Below the pieces are notes generated by a model. It saw nothing but the letters and a program-made list of their open reading frames with translations. It was not told where the DNA came from and searched no databases. Below are positions 1-8,294 of a stretch of DNA of 64,000 nt, piece by piece (the stretch's first letter is position 1; every line of letters starts with the position of its first letter). Position numbers and translations under genes: made by a program. Source of the stretch: VRUE01 sp963706605. Its GTDB lineage: Bacteria; Actinomycetota; Thermoleophilia; Solirubrobacterales; 70-9. The stretch is taken from assembly GCA_963706605.1 (NCBI GenBank), contig OY970165.1, positions 186,001 to 250,000 on the forward strand, given 5' to 3'.

Positions 1-1000
1 GCTGGCTCGACGAGGCGGAGGCGGCCGTGCGGGAGACGCTCGCCGCCCCGCCCGACCCGGCGCCGCCGCTCGCCTCGGTCGAGGGGCCCACCGGGTCCCA
101 CGTCAGCTTCCACTGTGGTCGCGGTCGCGATCAGTACCTCGCCGACATCGCCCGCAGCCAGGCCGAACTCGCGGCCGGCGAGTCCTACGAGGTCTGCCTC
201 ACCGACCAGATCACGACCGACGCCAGCCCGGACCCGTTCGACCTATACCGGCTGCTGCGCCGCCGCAACACCGCCCCCTTCGCCGCCTATCTGAAGCTCG
301 GCGAGATGGCGGTGGTCAGCTCTTCGCCGGAGCGCTTCCTCTCGGTGGGCCGCGAGCGCCAGGTCGAGGCGCGCCCGATCAAGGGGACGACCTCGCGCTC
401 GCGAGGACCCGGTTCGCGACGCGGAACTGAAAGCCGAGCTGGTCGAAGACGAGAAGACCTACGCCGAGCACCTGATGATCGTCGACCTACTGCGCAACGA
501 CCTCGGCATCGTCTGCGAGGTCGGCAGCGTCAGCGTCCCGGAGCTGATGATCGTCGAGGACTACTCGACCGTGCACCAGCTGATCTCCACCGTCAGCGGG
601 AGCGCTGGGCGCGGACCGCAGCGCCGTGGAATGCGCTCGCGCCTGCTTCCCGGGCGGCTCGATGACCGGCGCGCCGAAGCTGCGCACGATGGAGATCATC
701 GACGACATCGAGGACGAGGCGCGCGGCGTCTACTCGGGGGCGATCGGCTACTTCGGGGTCGACGGCGTGATGGACCTCAGCATCGTGATCCGCACGATCG
801 TGATGCGGCCGGGCCGCACGACGATCGGGGCCGGCGGCGCGATCGTGATGCAGTCCGACCCCGAGGACGAGTTCGACGAGCTGCTGCTGAAGGCGCGGGC
901 GCCGATGGCGACGATCGCAGAGGCGGTCACCGGCAGCAGGTCGGCGGATTCCTGGTCGGTGGAGCTCGAGCCCCAAGTGAAGACCGCCGGCGCGGCATGA
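1..1000 (+). pseudogene. pabB: Aminodeoxychorismate synthase component I (PabB/PapA type), 5' end outside window, two frameshifts
   Basis: Chorismate-binding enzyme that aminates chorismate to 4-amino-4-deoxychorismate with a glutaminase partner. The frame open at base 3 reads through SSSPERFLS and PIKGT. The Lys in PIKGT is characteristic of PabB; TrpE has PIAGT. Near base 400 homology moves to the next frame (VEDEKTYAEHLMIVDLLRND) and near base 606 to the third (FPGGSMTGAPK, then VYSGAIGYF), ending at 1000. Each shift equals one extra base. They could be sequencing errors, because the downstream genes are intact and coupled to this one; if real, the gene is dead. FPGGSMTGAPK also favours PabB over TrpE. 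The N-terminal part, and any fused glutaminase, lies outside the window. Confidence 0.85.
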
Positions 1001-1515
1001 GCGATCCGAGTCCGACCCTGCCCGATGCGCGACCCGGATCGGGGTCGGCGCCCGGCGTTCGCGTCCGCGCGGCGGCTGCCGAGGACGCGCTCGGGGTGGC
1101 CGCCGCGATCGAGGCGCTGCTGATCGAGCTCGGGGGCGAGCGGCCCTCGACGCAGGAGCTGGCGCAGGCGGCGCGGGCGCTTGCCGAGGGACGCGAGGCG
1201 GGAGCGCTGCTGGTCGCCGAGTCCGACGGCGGGGCGATCATCGGCGTCTGCGCGGCGAGCTGGCAGCACGCGATCCACGTGCCGGGGCGCTACGGGACGA
1301 TCCAGGACCTCTGGGTGCACCCGGACTGGCGCAGCCGGGCGCTCGGCCGCGAGCTGGTCGAGGCGCTTGCCACCCTGGCCGAGACACTGGGGATCGCGCG
1401 GCTCGAGGTCGGGTTACCGCAGGAGAGCTTCGCCCAGCTCGGCGCCACCGAGCGCTTCTATCTCGACAACGGCTTCAGCCCATTGGGGCCGCGGATGCGG
1501 CGGCTCCTGCGATGA
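997..1515 (+). CDS. GNAT family N-acetyltransferase
   Basis: 172-residue protein with a GNAT fold: a beta segment around residues 75-90 (LLVAESDGGAIIGV), then IQDLWVHPDWRSRALGREL, which carries the acetyl-CoA-binding R-x-x-(G/A)-x-G/A-like loop, and a C-terminal FYLDNGF segment typical of the family. The ATG overlaps the PabB stop (ATGA), so the two are translationally coupled. The substrate cannot be read from the sequence. In this operon it may acetylate an amine of the pathway product or act in self-protection; both are inferences. Confidence 0.8.
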   Translation: MSDPSPTLPDARPGSGSAPGVRVRAAAAEDALGVAAAIEALLIELGGERPSTQELAQAARALAEGREAGALLVAESDGGAIIGVCAASWQHAIHVPGRYGTIQDLWVHPDWRSRALGRELVEALATLAETLGIARLEVGLPQESFAQLGATERFYLDNGFSPLGPRMRRLLR

Positions 1516-2477
1516 GCGAGCTGATGATGATCGAGCAGCGGCGCAGCGGCGGCAACGACGACGCTCTCTGGATCCTCGAAGGCGGACGCGTGCTTCCCGG
1601 CGCCGACGACAACCGGCGGATGACCGCGGTGCGCAGCGGCCTCCTCTGTCACGGCGGCGTCCGGACCGCGACCTCCGAAGCCTCCGGGGAGGAAGTCGAG
1701 CGGACGCTCGGCGCCGTGCACGAAGCGGACTACCTGGAGGCGCTCGAGCGGGCTCCGGAGGAGCCGGTGGTGATGCCGGAGCTGACCCCGCCGGGGCTGC
1801 CACCCGACATCCCGGTCAGCGCCGGACTCGTCGCAGCGGCCCGCGAGGGGGTGCGCACGGCGATCACCGCGGCGGAGCGCCTGATCGAGGGCGCCCACTT
1901 CTCCTACGCGCTCTGCCGGCCGCCCGGTCACCACGCCGGCCCAGGGTGGTTCGCTGGTTACTGCTACCTCAACTCGGCCGCGGCCGCGGCGTCGACGCTC
2001 CTCGAGGGCGGGATGAAGCCAGTCGGCATCCTCGACCTCGACCTGCACTACCCGAACGGCACGGCGGCGATCGTGGCGACGATGGAGGACGCCAGCCTGC
2101 ACTCGCTGCACGCCTGGCCGGTGACCAACGTCGCCGCCGGGACGGTGACGCCGAACAACGAGCACGAACGGGTGGTCGAGTTCAGCGGCAGCCCCGACGT
2201 CGCCACCTACCTCGGCGCGGTCGCAACCTCGGTCGAGTCACTGACCCAGACCTGCGAGGCGCTCGTCGTCTCGCTCGGCTACGACATCGTGAAGGGCGAC
2301 CCGCACGGCAGCTGGGGCTTCTCACCGACGATCTTCGCCCAGATCGGACGCCTGCTCGCGGCCTCGGGGCTGCCGATCTGCGTCGTCCAGGAGGGTGGCT
2401 ACGCCCTGCACACCCTCGCCGCGTGCAGCTACGCCTTCGCCGCGGGCCTGCTCGACGAGGGGGTGGCGCCGGTATGA
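1512..2477 (+). CDS. Histone deacetylase-fold / acetylpolyamine amidohydrolase-like hydrolase
   Basis: 321 residues of the arginase/deacetylase superfamily. RPPGHHAGP (about residues 136-144) carries the tandem active-site histidines, GYCYLNSAA follows, and LDLDLHYPNGT supplies the Asp and His zinc ligands. The usual G-NGT is P-NGT here. A late GGYALHTLA segment corresponds to the C-terminal glycine-rich loop with the catalytic Tyr/His region. Such enzymes remove acetyl groups from polyamines, lysines or metabolites. It overlaps the acetyltransferase by ATGA, so an acetylation/deacetylation pair is encoded between a PabB and a mutase. The substrate is unknown. Confidence 0.82.
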   Translation: MSELMMIEQRRSGGNDDALWILEGGRVLPGADDNRRMTAVRSGLLCHGGVRTATSEASGEEVERTLGAVHEADYLEALERAPEEPVVMPELTPPGLPPDIPVSAGLVAAAREGVRTAITAAERLIEGAHFSYALCRPPGHHAGPGWFAGYCYLNSAAAAASTLLEGGMKPVGILDLDLHYPNGTAAIVATMEDASLHSLHAWPVTNVAAGTVTPNNEHERVVEFSGSPDVATYLGAVATSVESLTQTCEALVVSLGYDIVKGDPHGSWGFSPTIFAQIGRLLAASGLPICVVQEGGYALHTLAACSYAFAAGLLDEGVAPV

Positions 2478-2779
2478 GCGGCCTCGAGCCCTTCCGTCGC
2501 CGCCTCGACGGCCTCGACGACGAGATCGCCCGTCTGCTCGGCGAGCGCTTCGAGGTCTGCCGGGACATCGCCCGCTACAAGCGTGCCCACGGGATCCCGA
2601 TGATGCAGCCGGACCGCGTCGCCGTGGTGCGGGACCGCTATCTGGGGCGGGGCGAAGAGGCCAAGCTGCCGCCCGAATTCACGGCCGGGCTCTTCGAGCT
2701 GCTGATCGCCGCCACCTGCACAGAGGAGGACGAACTGATGGAGGCGCTGGCGGCCGAGCCGGAAGGACAGCGGGTTTGA
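2474..2779 (+). CDS. AroQ-type chorismate mutase, possibly 4-amino-4-deoxychorismate mutase (PapB-like)
   Basis: 101-residue all-helical mutase. An N-terminal LDDEIARLLGERFEVCRDIARYK helix (pairing Arg and Lys) is followed by HGIPMMQPDRV and a C-terminal helix. The size is that of monofunctional AroQ. Ordinary chorismate mutases usually have I-x-x-x-x-RE at the loop; as I recall, MMQP-RV is a feature of the aminodeoxychorismate mutases of the pristinamycin and chloramphenicol pathways. Together with the PabB upstream this favours conversion of aminodeoxychorismate to aminoprephenate over ordinary Phe/Tyr synthesis. ATGA overlap upstream and TTGA overlap downstream. Confidence 0.8.
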   Translation: MSGLEPFRRRLDGLDDEIARLLGERFEVCRDIARYKRAHGIPMMQPDRVAVVRDRYLGRGEEAKLPPEFTAGLFELLIAATCTEEDELMEALAAEPEGQRV

Positions 2780-4158
2780 CTGGCAAGGGGATAGCGATCC
2801 GGGGAGCCGGGGGCAGCGCGGGGCTGCCCCCTGGCCCGCGGATGCCCAGCGCCCTGCAGGCGATCGGCTGGGCGCGGCGTCCCTACCCGTTCATGAAGCG
2901 CTGCCAGGAACGCTACGGCGACACCTTCACCCTGCGCATCCTCCACTCGGGCACGTGGGTGTTCCTCTGCGACCCCGACGACGTCAAACAGGTCTTCACC
3001 GCTCCGGCGGGCAACCTCGGCGTCGCCCTCGCCAACCCCCTGCTGCTGCCGGTGCTCGGCCCGCGCTCGGTGATGCTGATGGAAGAGCCCGAGCACATGA
3101 CCAGACGGCGCCTGATGCTCCCTCCGTTCCACGGCAAGCGGATGGGAACCGACGCGGAGATGATGACTCGCGTAACCCTCGAGAGGATCAGTAGCTGGCC
3201 GGCGGGGGAGCCGTTCGAGCTCTGGCCGCACATGCAAGCGATCACCCAAGAGGTGATCATGCGCTCGGTCTTCGGCCCCGACGAGGACGACCGCCTGGCG
3301 CGTCTGCGCGAGCTGCTGCACCAGCTGACGCGGGCGCTCAACGACCCGGGGCGGTTGAGCACGGCGGCGGCGCTCGGCCCACGCTGGCTCTCCCGCAGCA
3401 GCGGGTTCCGCGCAGCGATGGCGCCGGTCGAAGCGGCGCTGCTGGAGGAGGTGGACCGGCGGCGACGTGAAGGTGAGAACGGGCGCAGGGACATCGTCTC
3501 GATGCTGGTCGAGGCCCGCTATGAGGACGGCTCGCCGATGAGCGAGCACGACCTGCGTGACGAACTGATGACGCTGCTCACCGACGGCCCGACCTCCTCT
3601 TCGCTGGCCTGGGTATTCGAGCGGCTGCTGCGCCACCCCGAGAAGCTGGAGCGACTGCGCGAGGAGGTCCTGGCCGGCGAAAGCGACGAGTACATGGACG
3701 CGGTGGTCAAGGAGACGCTGCGGCTCTGCCCGCCGGTGCCGGTCGTCGTCCGCCGCCTGCTGAAGCCGATGGAGCTGGGCGGCCGGCTGCTGCCCGCCGG
3801 CGCCACCGTCGCCCCCTGCGTCTACCTGATTCATCGCAACGAGGACATCTACCCCCAGCCGCGCCACTTCCTGCCCGAGCGCTTCCTGGGGCGGCCACCG
3901 GGCACCTACACCTGGATCCCCTTCGGTGGCGGCACGCGCCGCTGTCTCGCCGCCAGCTACGCCGAAATGGAGATGAAGCGAGTGCTGCGCACGGTGCTCA
4001 GCGAGGTCGACCTGCGGCCCGCCGACAGCGACGCGGAGCACGCCAGGAGAAGCGCGATCTCCTTCAGCCCCGACAAGCGCGGCCGCGTCGTCGCCGAACC
4101 CCGTACCCCCGCCCCACCCGCCGCGGTGCCATGGCAGCCGAGTCCGATCTACTCGTAG
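2776..4158 (+). CDS. Cytochrome P450 with shortened I-helix motif
   Basis: 460 residues from a TTG that overlaps the mutase stop. Family marks: PPGPRMPSAL near the N-terminus, the ExxR motif in KETLRLCPP, the PERF segment, and the heme loop FGGGTRRCLA with the thiolate Cys. The I-helix reads LLTDGPTSSSLAW where P450s normally have AGHETTATSLAW: two residues shorter and without the acid-alcohol pair used in O2 activation. The first 20 codons contain a GC-rich hairpin (2809-2816 pairing with 2824-2831) that may limit translation. Catalysis may therefore be unusual. The last 28 bases overlap the next gene. Confidence 0.9.
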   Translation: MTGKGIAIRGAGGSAGLPPGPRMPSALQAIGWARRPYPFMKRCQERYGDTFTLRILHSGTWVFLCDPDDVKQVFTAPAGNLGVALANPLLLPVLGPRSVMLMEEPEHMTRRRLMLPPFHGKRMGTDAEMMTRVTLERISSWPAGEPFELWPHMQAITQEVIMRSVFGPDEDDRLARLRELLHQLTRALNDPGRLSTAAALGPRWLSRSSGFRAAMAPVEAALLEEVDRRRREGENGRRDIVSMLVEARYEDGSPMSEHDLRDELMTLLTDGPTSSSLAWVFERLLRHPEKLERLREEVLAGESDEYMDAVVKETLRLCPPVPVVVRRLLKPMELGGRLLPAGATVAPCVYLIHRNEDIYPQPRHFLPERFLGRPPGTYTWIPFGGGTRRCLAASYAEMEMKRVLRTVLSEVDLRPADSDAEHARRSAISFSPDKRGRVVAEPRTPAPPAAVPWQPSPIYS

Positions 4159-5474
4159 TCGGCGCCGGCGCCAAGGCCGCGGGGATCGCGACCAAGGTCC
4201 ACGCCTTCAACAGCCTCGGGCTGGGGCCGATCGGGCTGACGATCGTCGAGGGAACCGAGGTCGCCGCCTCCTGGAAGGGCCGCAACGGGATGACCTCGGG
4301 CGAGGAGCCACTGGCGGTGACGCCGATCAAGGACGTCGGCTTCCCCTACCAGAGCTTCAGGGAGTACGGCGAGGCCGGCGAGGCGATCGACGAGATCGCG
4401 ATGGGCTTCTCCTGGCAGCGCTACATGGTCGCCAGGCGGCGCTACGCGCGATGGATCGACGCCGGCTCACCGCAGGTTCGCCACCGCGACTACGGCGAGT
4501 ATCTGACCTGGGTGCTCGAGCGGGCGACCGAGGGGGTCAGCCATGTCAGCGGGCAGGTCACGGGCGTCTCACTCGACCAGGGGAAGCGGTGGGCGGTCGA
4601 CGTCGCCGAGCCGGGGGGCGCCTCACGACACCTCACGCGGGCGCTGGTCCTGACCGGACCCGGCATCCATCGCTCCTTCCCGCACGAGCCCGGCATCGCC
4701 TCGCGGGTCTTCCACTGCGACAGCAAGCGCAGCGAGTTCGCGCAGCTGCCCGAGGACCGCAGCTGCGACGTTGCCGTGGTCGGCGGCGGGGAGAGCGCAC
4801 TCAGCTGCGTGATGTTCCTGCGCGGCTTCCGGCCCCGGTCCCGGTTCACGATCTACACGCCGATGCTGCCGATGAGCCGCGGCGAGAGCTTCCTCGAGAA
4901 CCGCGTCTTCTCGAACCCCGACGAGGTCGAATGGGGCGCGCTCGATCAGACGACGCGGCGCGACTTCGTCAAGCACAGCGACCGCGGGGTCTTCGACCCG
5001 CCGAGCCTCTCGGCGATCGCCTACGACGACCGTTGTCGCTTCGTCACCGGCCGGGTCACCGACGTCGAGGAGGCGCGTGGTGGTGAGGGAGTCCGGCTCG
5101 AGCACCGCTCGCCGGAGGGGCTCGTCCACCCCGAGCACGACTACGTCGTCAACTGCACCGGCTTCGACCTGCTGGCGCAGCTGCGCAACCTCTTCGGGCC
5201 AGAGACGCGGGCCGAGATCGAGGGTCGGGCCGGCTCGCTCTGGGACACGCCCGCGGGAACCGAGGTGCCGATCGGACGCTTCCTCGAGCTGGAGGGAGTG
5301 CGTCCGCGGTTGCAGATCCCGGGCCTGGCCGGCCTCAGCCAGGGTCCCGGATTCGCGAACCTGGGCGCCCTCGGGCTGCTCGCAAACCGGGTGCTGCAAC
5401 CGATCCTCAGCGAGCGGGCCGAACAAACCAACGAAGATTCCAAATCACTTGACTTCACTTTACTGATCGAATAA
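4131..5474 (+). CDS. FAD-dependent N-hydroxylating monooxygenase, MbtG/SidA-like
   Basis: 447 residues. LLVVGAGAKAAGIA (about residues 7-20) is the FAD dinucleotide fold, in the GAGAKA form typical of MbtG-like lysine N-monooxygenases. VAVVGGGESALS (about 214-225) is the NADPH fold, and DYVVNCTGFDLL matches the D-x3-L/F-ATGY-like motif of N-hydroxylases. SNPDEVEWGALD and the GVFDP region are also shared with that group. Family members hydroxylate side-chain amines of lysine or ornithine. In this operon the substrate could be an aromatic or aliphatic amine made upstream (inference). Overlaps the P450 by 28 nt, so it is probably cotranslated. Confidence 0.83.
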   Translation: MAAESDLLVVGAGAKAAGIATKVHAFNSLGLGPIGLTIVEGTEVAASWKGRNGMTSGEEPLAVTPIKDVGFPYQSFREYGEAGEAIDEIAMGFSWQRYMVARRRYARWIDAGSPQVRHRDYGEYLTWVLERATEGVSHVSGQVTGVSLDQGKRWAVDVAEPGGASRHLTRALVLTGPGIHRSFPHEPGIASRVFHCDSKRSEFAQLPEDRSCDVAVVGGGESALSCVMFLRGFRPRSRFTIYTPMLPMSRGESFLENRVFSNPDEVEWGALDQTTRRDFVKHSDRGVFDPPSLSAIAYDDRCRFVTGRVTDVEEARGGEGVRLEHRSPEGLVHPEHDYVVNCTGFDLLAQLRNLFGPETRAEIEGRAGSLWDTPAGTEVPIGRFLELEGVRPRLQIPGLAGLSQGPGFANLGALGLLANRVLQPILSERAEQTNEDSKSLDFTLLIE

Positions 5475-5477
5475 TGT
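5449..5477 (+). promoter_or_regulatory. Sigma-70-type promoter giving a probably leaderless mRNA
   Basis: TTGACT (5449-5454), a 17-nt spacer and TAATGT (5472-5477) lie in the 3' end of the preceding monooxygenase gene. The expected start of transcription, 6-7 nt downstream, falls on the ATG at 5484. The stretch is unusually AT-rich for this window. Confidence 0.6.
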
Positions 5478-5483
5478 CGCGAC

Positions 5484-7016
5484 ATGGGAGATGGCCAGTG
5501 GCGGGCACGGGGTACGGCCGCATTGCTAGTCGCCGCCAGCACCGTCCTGCTGGCGGCATGCGGCTCGTCCTCTTCGGGAAGCTCGATGAGCTTCACCGGC
5601 TCGGGGTACCCCAACAGCGACCTCGCCAACACCCGCCAGGTGCACGGGCCGATCGACAGCTCCACGGTGAAAGAACTCAAGATCGCCTGGACCCTCCCGA
5701 TCACGGGAGAAAGCTCCTTCGGAAGCTATGCCTCCTCGCCGATCATCAGCAAAGGAGTCGTCTACTCGCAGGACCTCGCCTCGAACGTACAGGCGATCGA
5801 AGAGGACAGCGGCAACGTCCTCTGGACCAAAAAGTACGAACTGCCTGACCACGGCCCGAACGGCGTCACCGTCCAGGGCGGACTCGTCTTCGGCGCCACG
5901 CCCAACGCCGCCTTCGCCCTCGATCAGGAAACGGGCAAACAGGTCTGGTCGACGACGCTGATCAGGAACGAAAAAGAGGGCATCGACATGGCCCCCGGCT
6001 ACCACGACGGCATCGTCTACGTCTCGACGGCGCCGGTGAACGTGGGCGAATTCTACGGCGCCGGCGGCGCCGGAATCCTCTGGGCGATGGACGCCAAAAC
6101 CGGTAAGAAACTCTGGCACTTCGACACCGTTCCCACGAGCCTCTGGGGGAAGCCGCAGGTCAACTCCGGGGGCGGACTCTGGTACACGCCATCCTTCGAC
6201 GACAAGGGCTTCATGTACTTCGGGGTCGGCAACCCGGCTCCGTTCCCCGGCACCGAAGGCGAACCCTGGGGGTCGAGCAGACCGGGCGCGAATCTCTATT
6301 CCGACTCGCTCGTGAAACTCAACGCGAAGACGGGCAAGATGCAGTGGTACTACCAGCAGACGCCCCACGCGCTCTATGACTGGGACTTCCAGAACCCACC
6401 GATATTGGTGAACTCGGGCGGCAAGGAACTCGTGGTGGGCGCCGGCAAGTCCGGGTTCGTCGTCGCCCTCGACGGCCAGACCGGGAAGCCGGTCTGGAGC
6501 AGGTCCGTCGGCAGGCACAACGGCCACGATGACGACGGCCTGCACGCGATGAAGGGTGAACTCTCGAAGCTGACGATCCCGAGCACCGTCTACCCGGGGT
6601 CTCTGGGTGGGGTGATCGCGCCGATGTCGACCGACGGCTCCAGTCTCTTCGTGCCGGTCATCAACAGCCCGCTCGAAGTCACCAGCCAAACCGAACGGCA
6701 GGAACCGGGGCCGCTGAACGGCGAACTGGTTGCGCTCGACGTCAAGACCGGCGCGGTCCAGTGGAAGCACGAATTCGCGGCGGCGCCACCCTATGGCTTC
6801 ACCACCGTCGCCAACGACCTCGTGTTCGCGACGACCGGCGACGGCAAACTGTATGCGTACGACACGAGCTCCGGACGGCTCGTCTGGCAGAACGTGCTCC
6901 CGGCCGGCACCAACGCCGGGGTGGCGATAGAAGGTGACACGCTGATCGCGCCGGCGGGCCTCGCCACGGTCGAAGGACAGACGCCGCAGCTCGTCGCCTA
7001 CCGCCTGGGCGGATAG
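5484..7016 (+). CDS. PQQ-binding-like beta-propeller lipoprotein (quinoprotein dehydrogenase-like)
   Basis: 510 residues with a signal peptide ending in the lipobox LLAAC (Cys about 26), then a Ser/Gly linker. Repeated propeller blades of the form (A/L)D-(Q/A/V)-(E/K)TG-(K/A)--W appear (ALDQETGKQVW, AMDAKTGKKLW, ALDVKTGAVQW). HALYDWDFQNPPIL resembles the central segment of PQQ alcohol dehydrogenases. It should sit on the outer face of the membrane. Without a clear cofactor-site signature I cannot say whether it binds PQQ or is only structural. It has its own promoter, so it need not belong to the operon upstream. A second propeller lipoprotein lies at 33795. Confidence 0.75.
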   Translation: MGDGQWRARGTAALLVAASTVLLAACGSSSSGSSMSFTGSGYPNSDLANTRQVHGPIDSSTVKELKIAWTLPITGESSFGSYASSPIISKGVVYSQDLASNVQAIEEDSGNVLWTKKYELPDHGPNGVTVQGGLVFGATPNAAFALDQETGKQVWSTTLIRNEKEGIDMAPGYHDGIVYVSTAPVNVGEFYGAGGAGILWAMDAKTGKKLWHFDTVPTSLWGKPQVNSGGGLWYTPSFDDKGFMYFGVGNPAPFPGTEGEPWGSSRPGANLYSDSLVKLNAKTGKMQWYYQQTPHALYDWDFQNPPILVNSGGKELVVGAGKSGFVVALDGQTGKPVWSRSVGRHNGHDDDGLHAMKGELSKLTIPSTVYPGSLGGVIAPMSTDGSSLFVPVINSPLEVTSQTERQEPGPLNGELVALDVKTGAVQWKHEFAAAPPYGFTTVANDLVFATTGDGKLYAYDTSSGRLVWQNVLPAGTNAGVAIEGDTLIAPAGLATVEGQTPQLVAYRLGG

Positions 7017-7043
7017 CGACGCCCTGATAAACATCAGCTCATA

Positions 7044-7706
7044 GTGGATCGCGCATGGTCGGCTGTCGACGAGTACGTATCCGGGCTGCTGGCGCCCCAC
7101 GACGAGGCGCTGGAGGGGGCGATCGAGGCGAGCGCAGGGGCCGACCTGCCAACGATCCAGGTCTCCCCTCCGCTGGGCAAGCTGCTCGCCCTGTTGGCGG
7201 AAACGATCGGGGCGAAGGCGGTCCTCGAGTTCGGCACGCTCGGCGGCTACAGCACGATCTGGCTCGCCAGGGCGCTTGCCGAGGGCGGTCGCCTGATCAC
7301 CCTCGAGGCCGACCCGCGATACGCGGCGGTCGCCATCGAGAACATCTCCCGCGCTGGGCTGAGCGAGGTCGTCGACCTGCGTGTGGGTCCGGCTCTGGAG
7401 ACCCTGCCCAAGCTGGAGGCAGAGGAAGTCGGTCCGTTCGACCTCGTCTTCATCGACGCGGACAAGGCCCACACGCCCGACTACTTCACCTGGGCCCTGG
7501 CGCACACCCGCCGTGGCAGCCTGATCGTCGCCGACAACGTCGTCCGCGACGGCCGGCTCGCCGACCCCGATTGCGACGACCCCGCGATTCAAGCGCAACG
7601 GCACCTGCACGAGATGATCGCCGCCGACCCCCGCGTCGGCGCCACGACGATCCAGACCGTCGGCGGCAAGGGCTACGACGGCTTCACCATCGCACTGGTC
7701 TCCTAG
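7044..7706 (+). CDS. SAM-dependent O-methyltransferase, catechol/caffeoyl-CoA OMT family
   Basis: 220 residues from a GTG. The SAM motif VLEFGTLGGYSTIWLARAL is at about residues 59-77, the acidic post-motif ITLEAD at about 85-90, and DLVFIDADK (Asp and Lys of the metal/catalytic site) at about 133-141. DNVVRDG completes the active site. Enzymes of this Mg-dependent family methylate catechol-like hydroxyls. It follows the propeller gene by 27 nt on the same strand and could be cotranscribed. A tailoring role for the 1-5474 cluster is possible but unproven. Confidence 0.85.
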   Translation: MDRAWSAVDEYVSGLLAPHDEALEGAIEASAGADLPTIQVSPPLGKLLALLAETIGAKAVLEFGTLGGYSTIWLARALAEGGRLITLEADPRYAAVAIENISRAGLSEVVDLRVGPALETLPKLEAEEVGPFDLVFIDADKAHTPDYFTWALAHTRRGSLIVADNVVRDGRLADPDCDDPAIQAQRHLHEMIAADPRVGATTIQTVGGKGYDGFTIALVS

Positions 7707-7857
7707 CTGCACCGGAAAGCAGTTGCTGACCGGGCTGTTACCCTGACTGTGTCGGGTTTGGCCAAGTTCGCCACCCGAGAGGTTCCGTTTCCTCCTTGCG
7801 CGGGCTGAGCGCCCAGGGGCCGCCGGATCTCCCCCACACCGCTCAAAGGAGCGCTCA

Positions 7858-8271
7858 ATGCATCATGGCCAGATGAGCAAGAGGTCGAACAAGGCACGGA
7901 AGTGGACGTGCGACCAGTGCGGCGTCTCCGCCGGGCGGATCGATGGCGCGCCCATTCTGCTCCCCGACGTCTGGGCAAGCTCGGCGGACGGCTGTTACTG
8001 CCTGGTGTGCAGACGCGAGCGCGCCGCCGCCGCGGCCCTTGAATCCGCACCGAGCGACAGCCCGATGGAAGTTCGCGCCAAACTTCGCCGCGCCGCGCTG
8101 ATCGAGTTCGAGGTCCACCGCACCCCCGATCACTCGGACGGGACGATCGCCAAAGCCTGTCGCACCTCGGTATCGGCGGTCGCCAAAGCGCGCAGCCGCC
8201 TTCAGCTCCCGAACCCTCCACCCCGATCCGAGAGCAGGCGGGCTAAACATCGCGAGCCCGTCAGCCGATAG
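7858..8271 (+). CDS. Small zinc-ribbon / helix-turn-helix-like protein of unknown function
   Basis: 137 residues. Two CxxC pairs, CDQC (about residues 18-21) and CLVC (about 48-51), make a likely zinc ribbon. The C-terminal third (DGTIAKACRTSVSAVAKARSRL) resembles a helix-turn-helix. The start is supported by AAAGGAG 7 nt upstream of the ATG. It probably binds nucleic acid; no specific family recognised. The 150 bases upstream (7707-7857) are GC-rich and hold no gene. Confidence 0.6.
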   Translation: MHHGQMSKRSNKARKWTCDQCGVSAGRIDGAPILLPDVWASSADGCYCLVCRRERAAAAALESAPSDSPMEVRAKLRRAALIEFEVHRTPDHSDGTIAKACRTSVSAVAKARSRLQLPNPPPRSESRRAKHREPVSR

Positions 8272-8294
8272 GCAAGAACAGTGGCGGGGCTCTC

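Noticed and set aside
5526..7712. 728-codon minus-strand open frame
   Set aside because: Lies opposite the propeller lipoprotein and the O-methyltransferase, whose motifs are clear; no domains in the antisense product.
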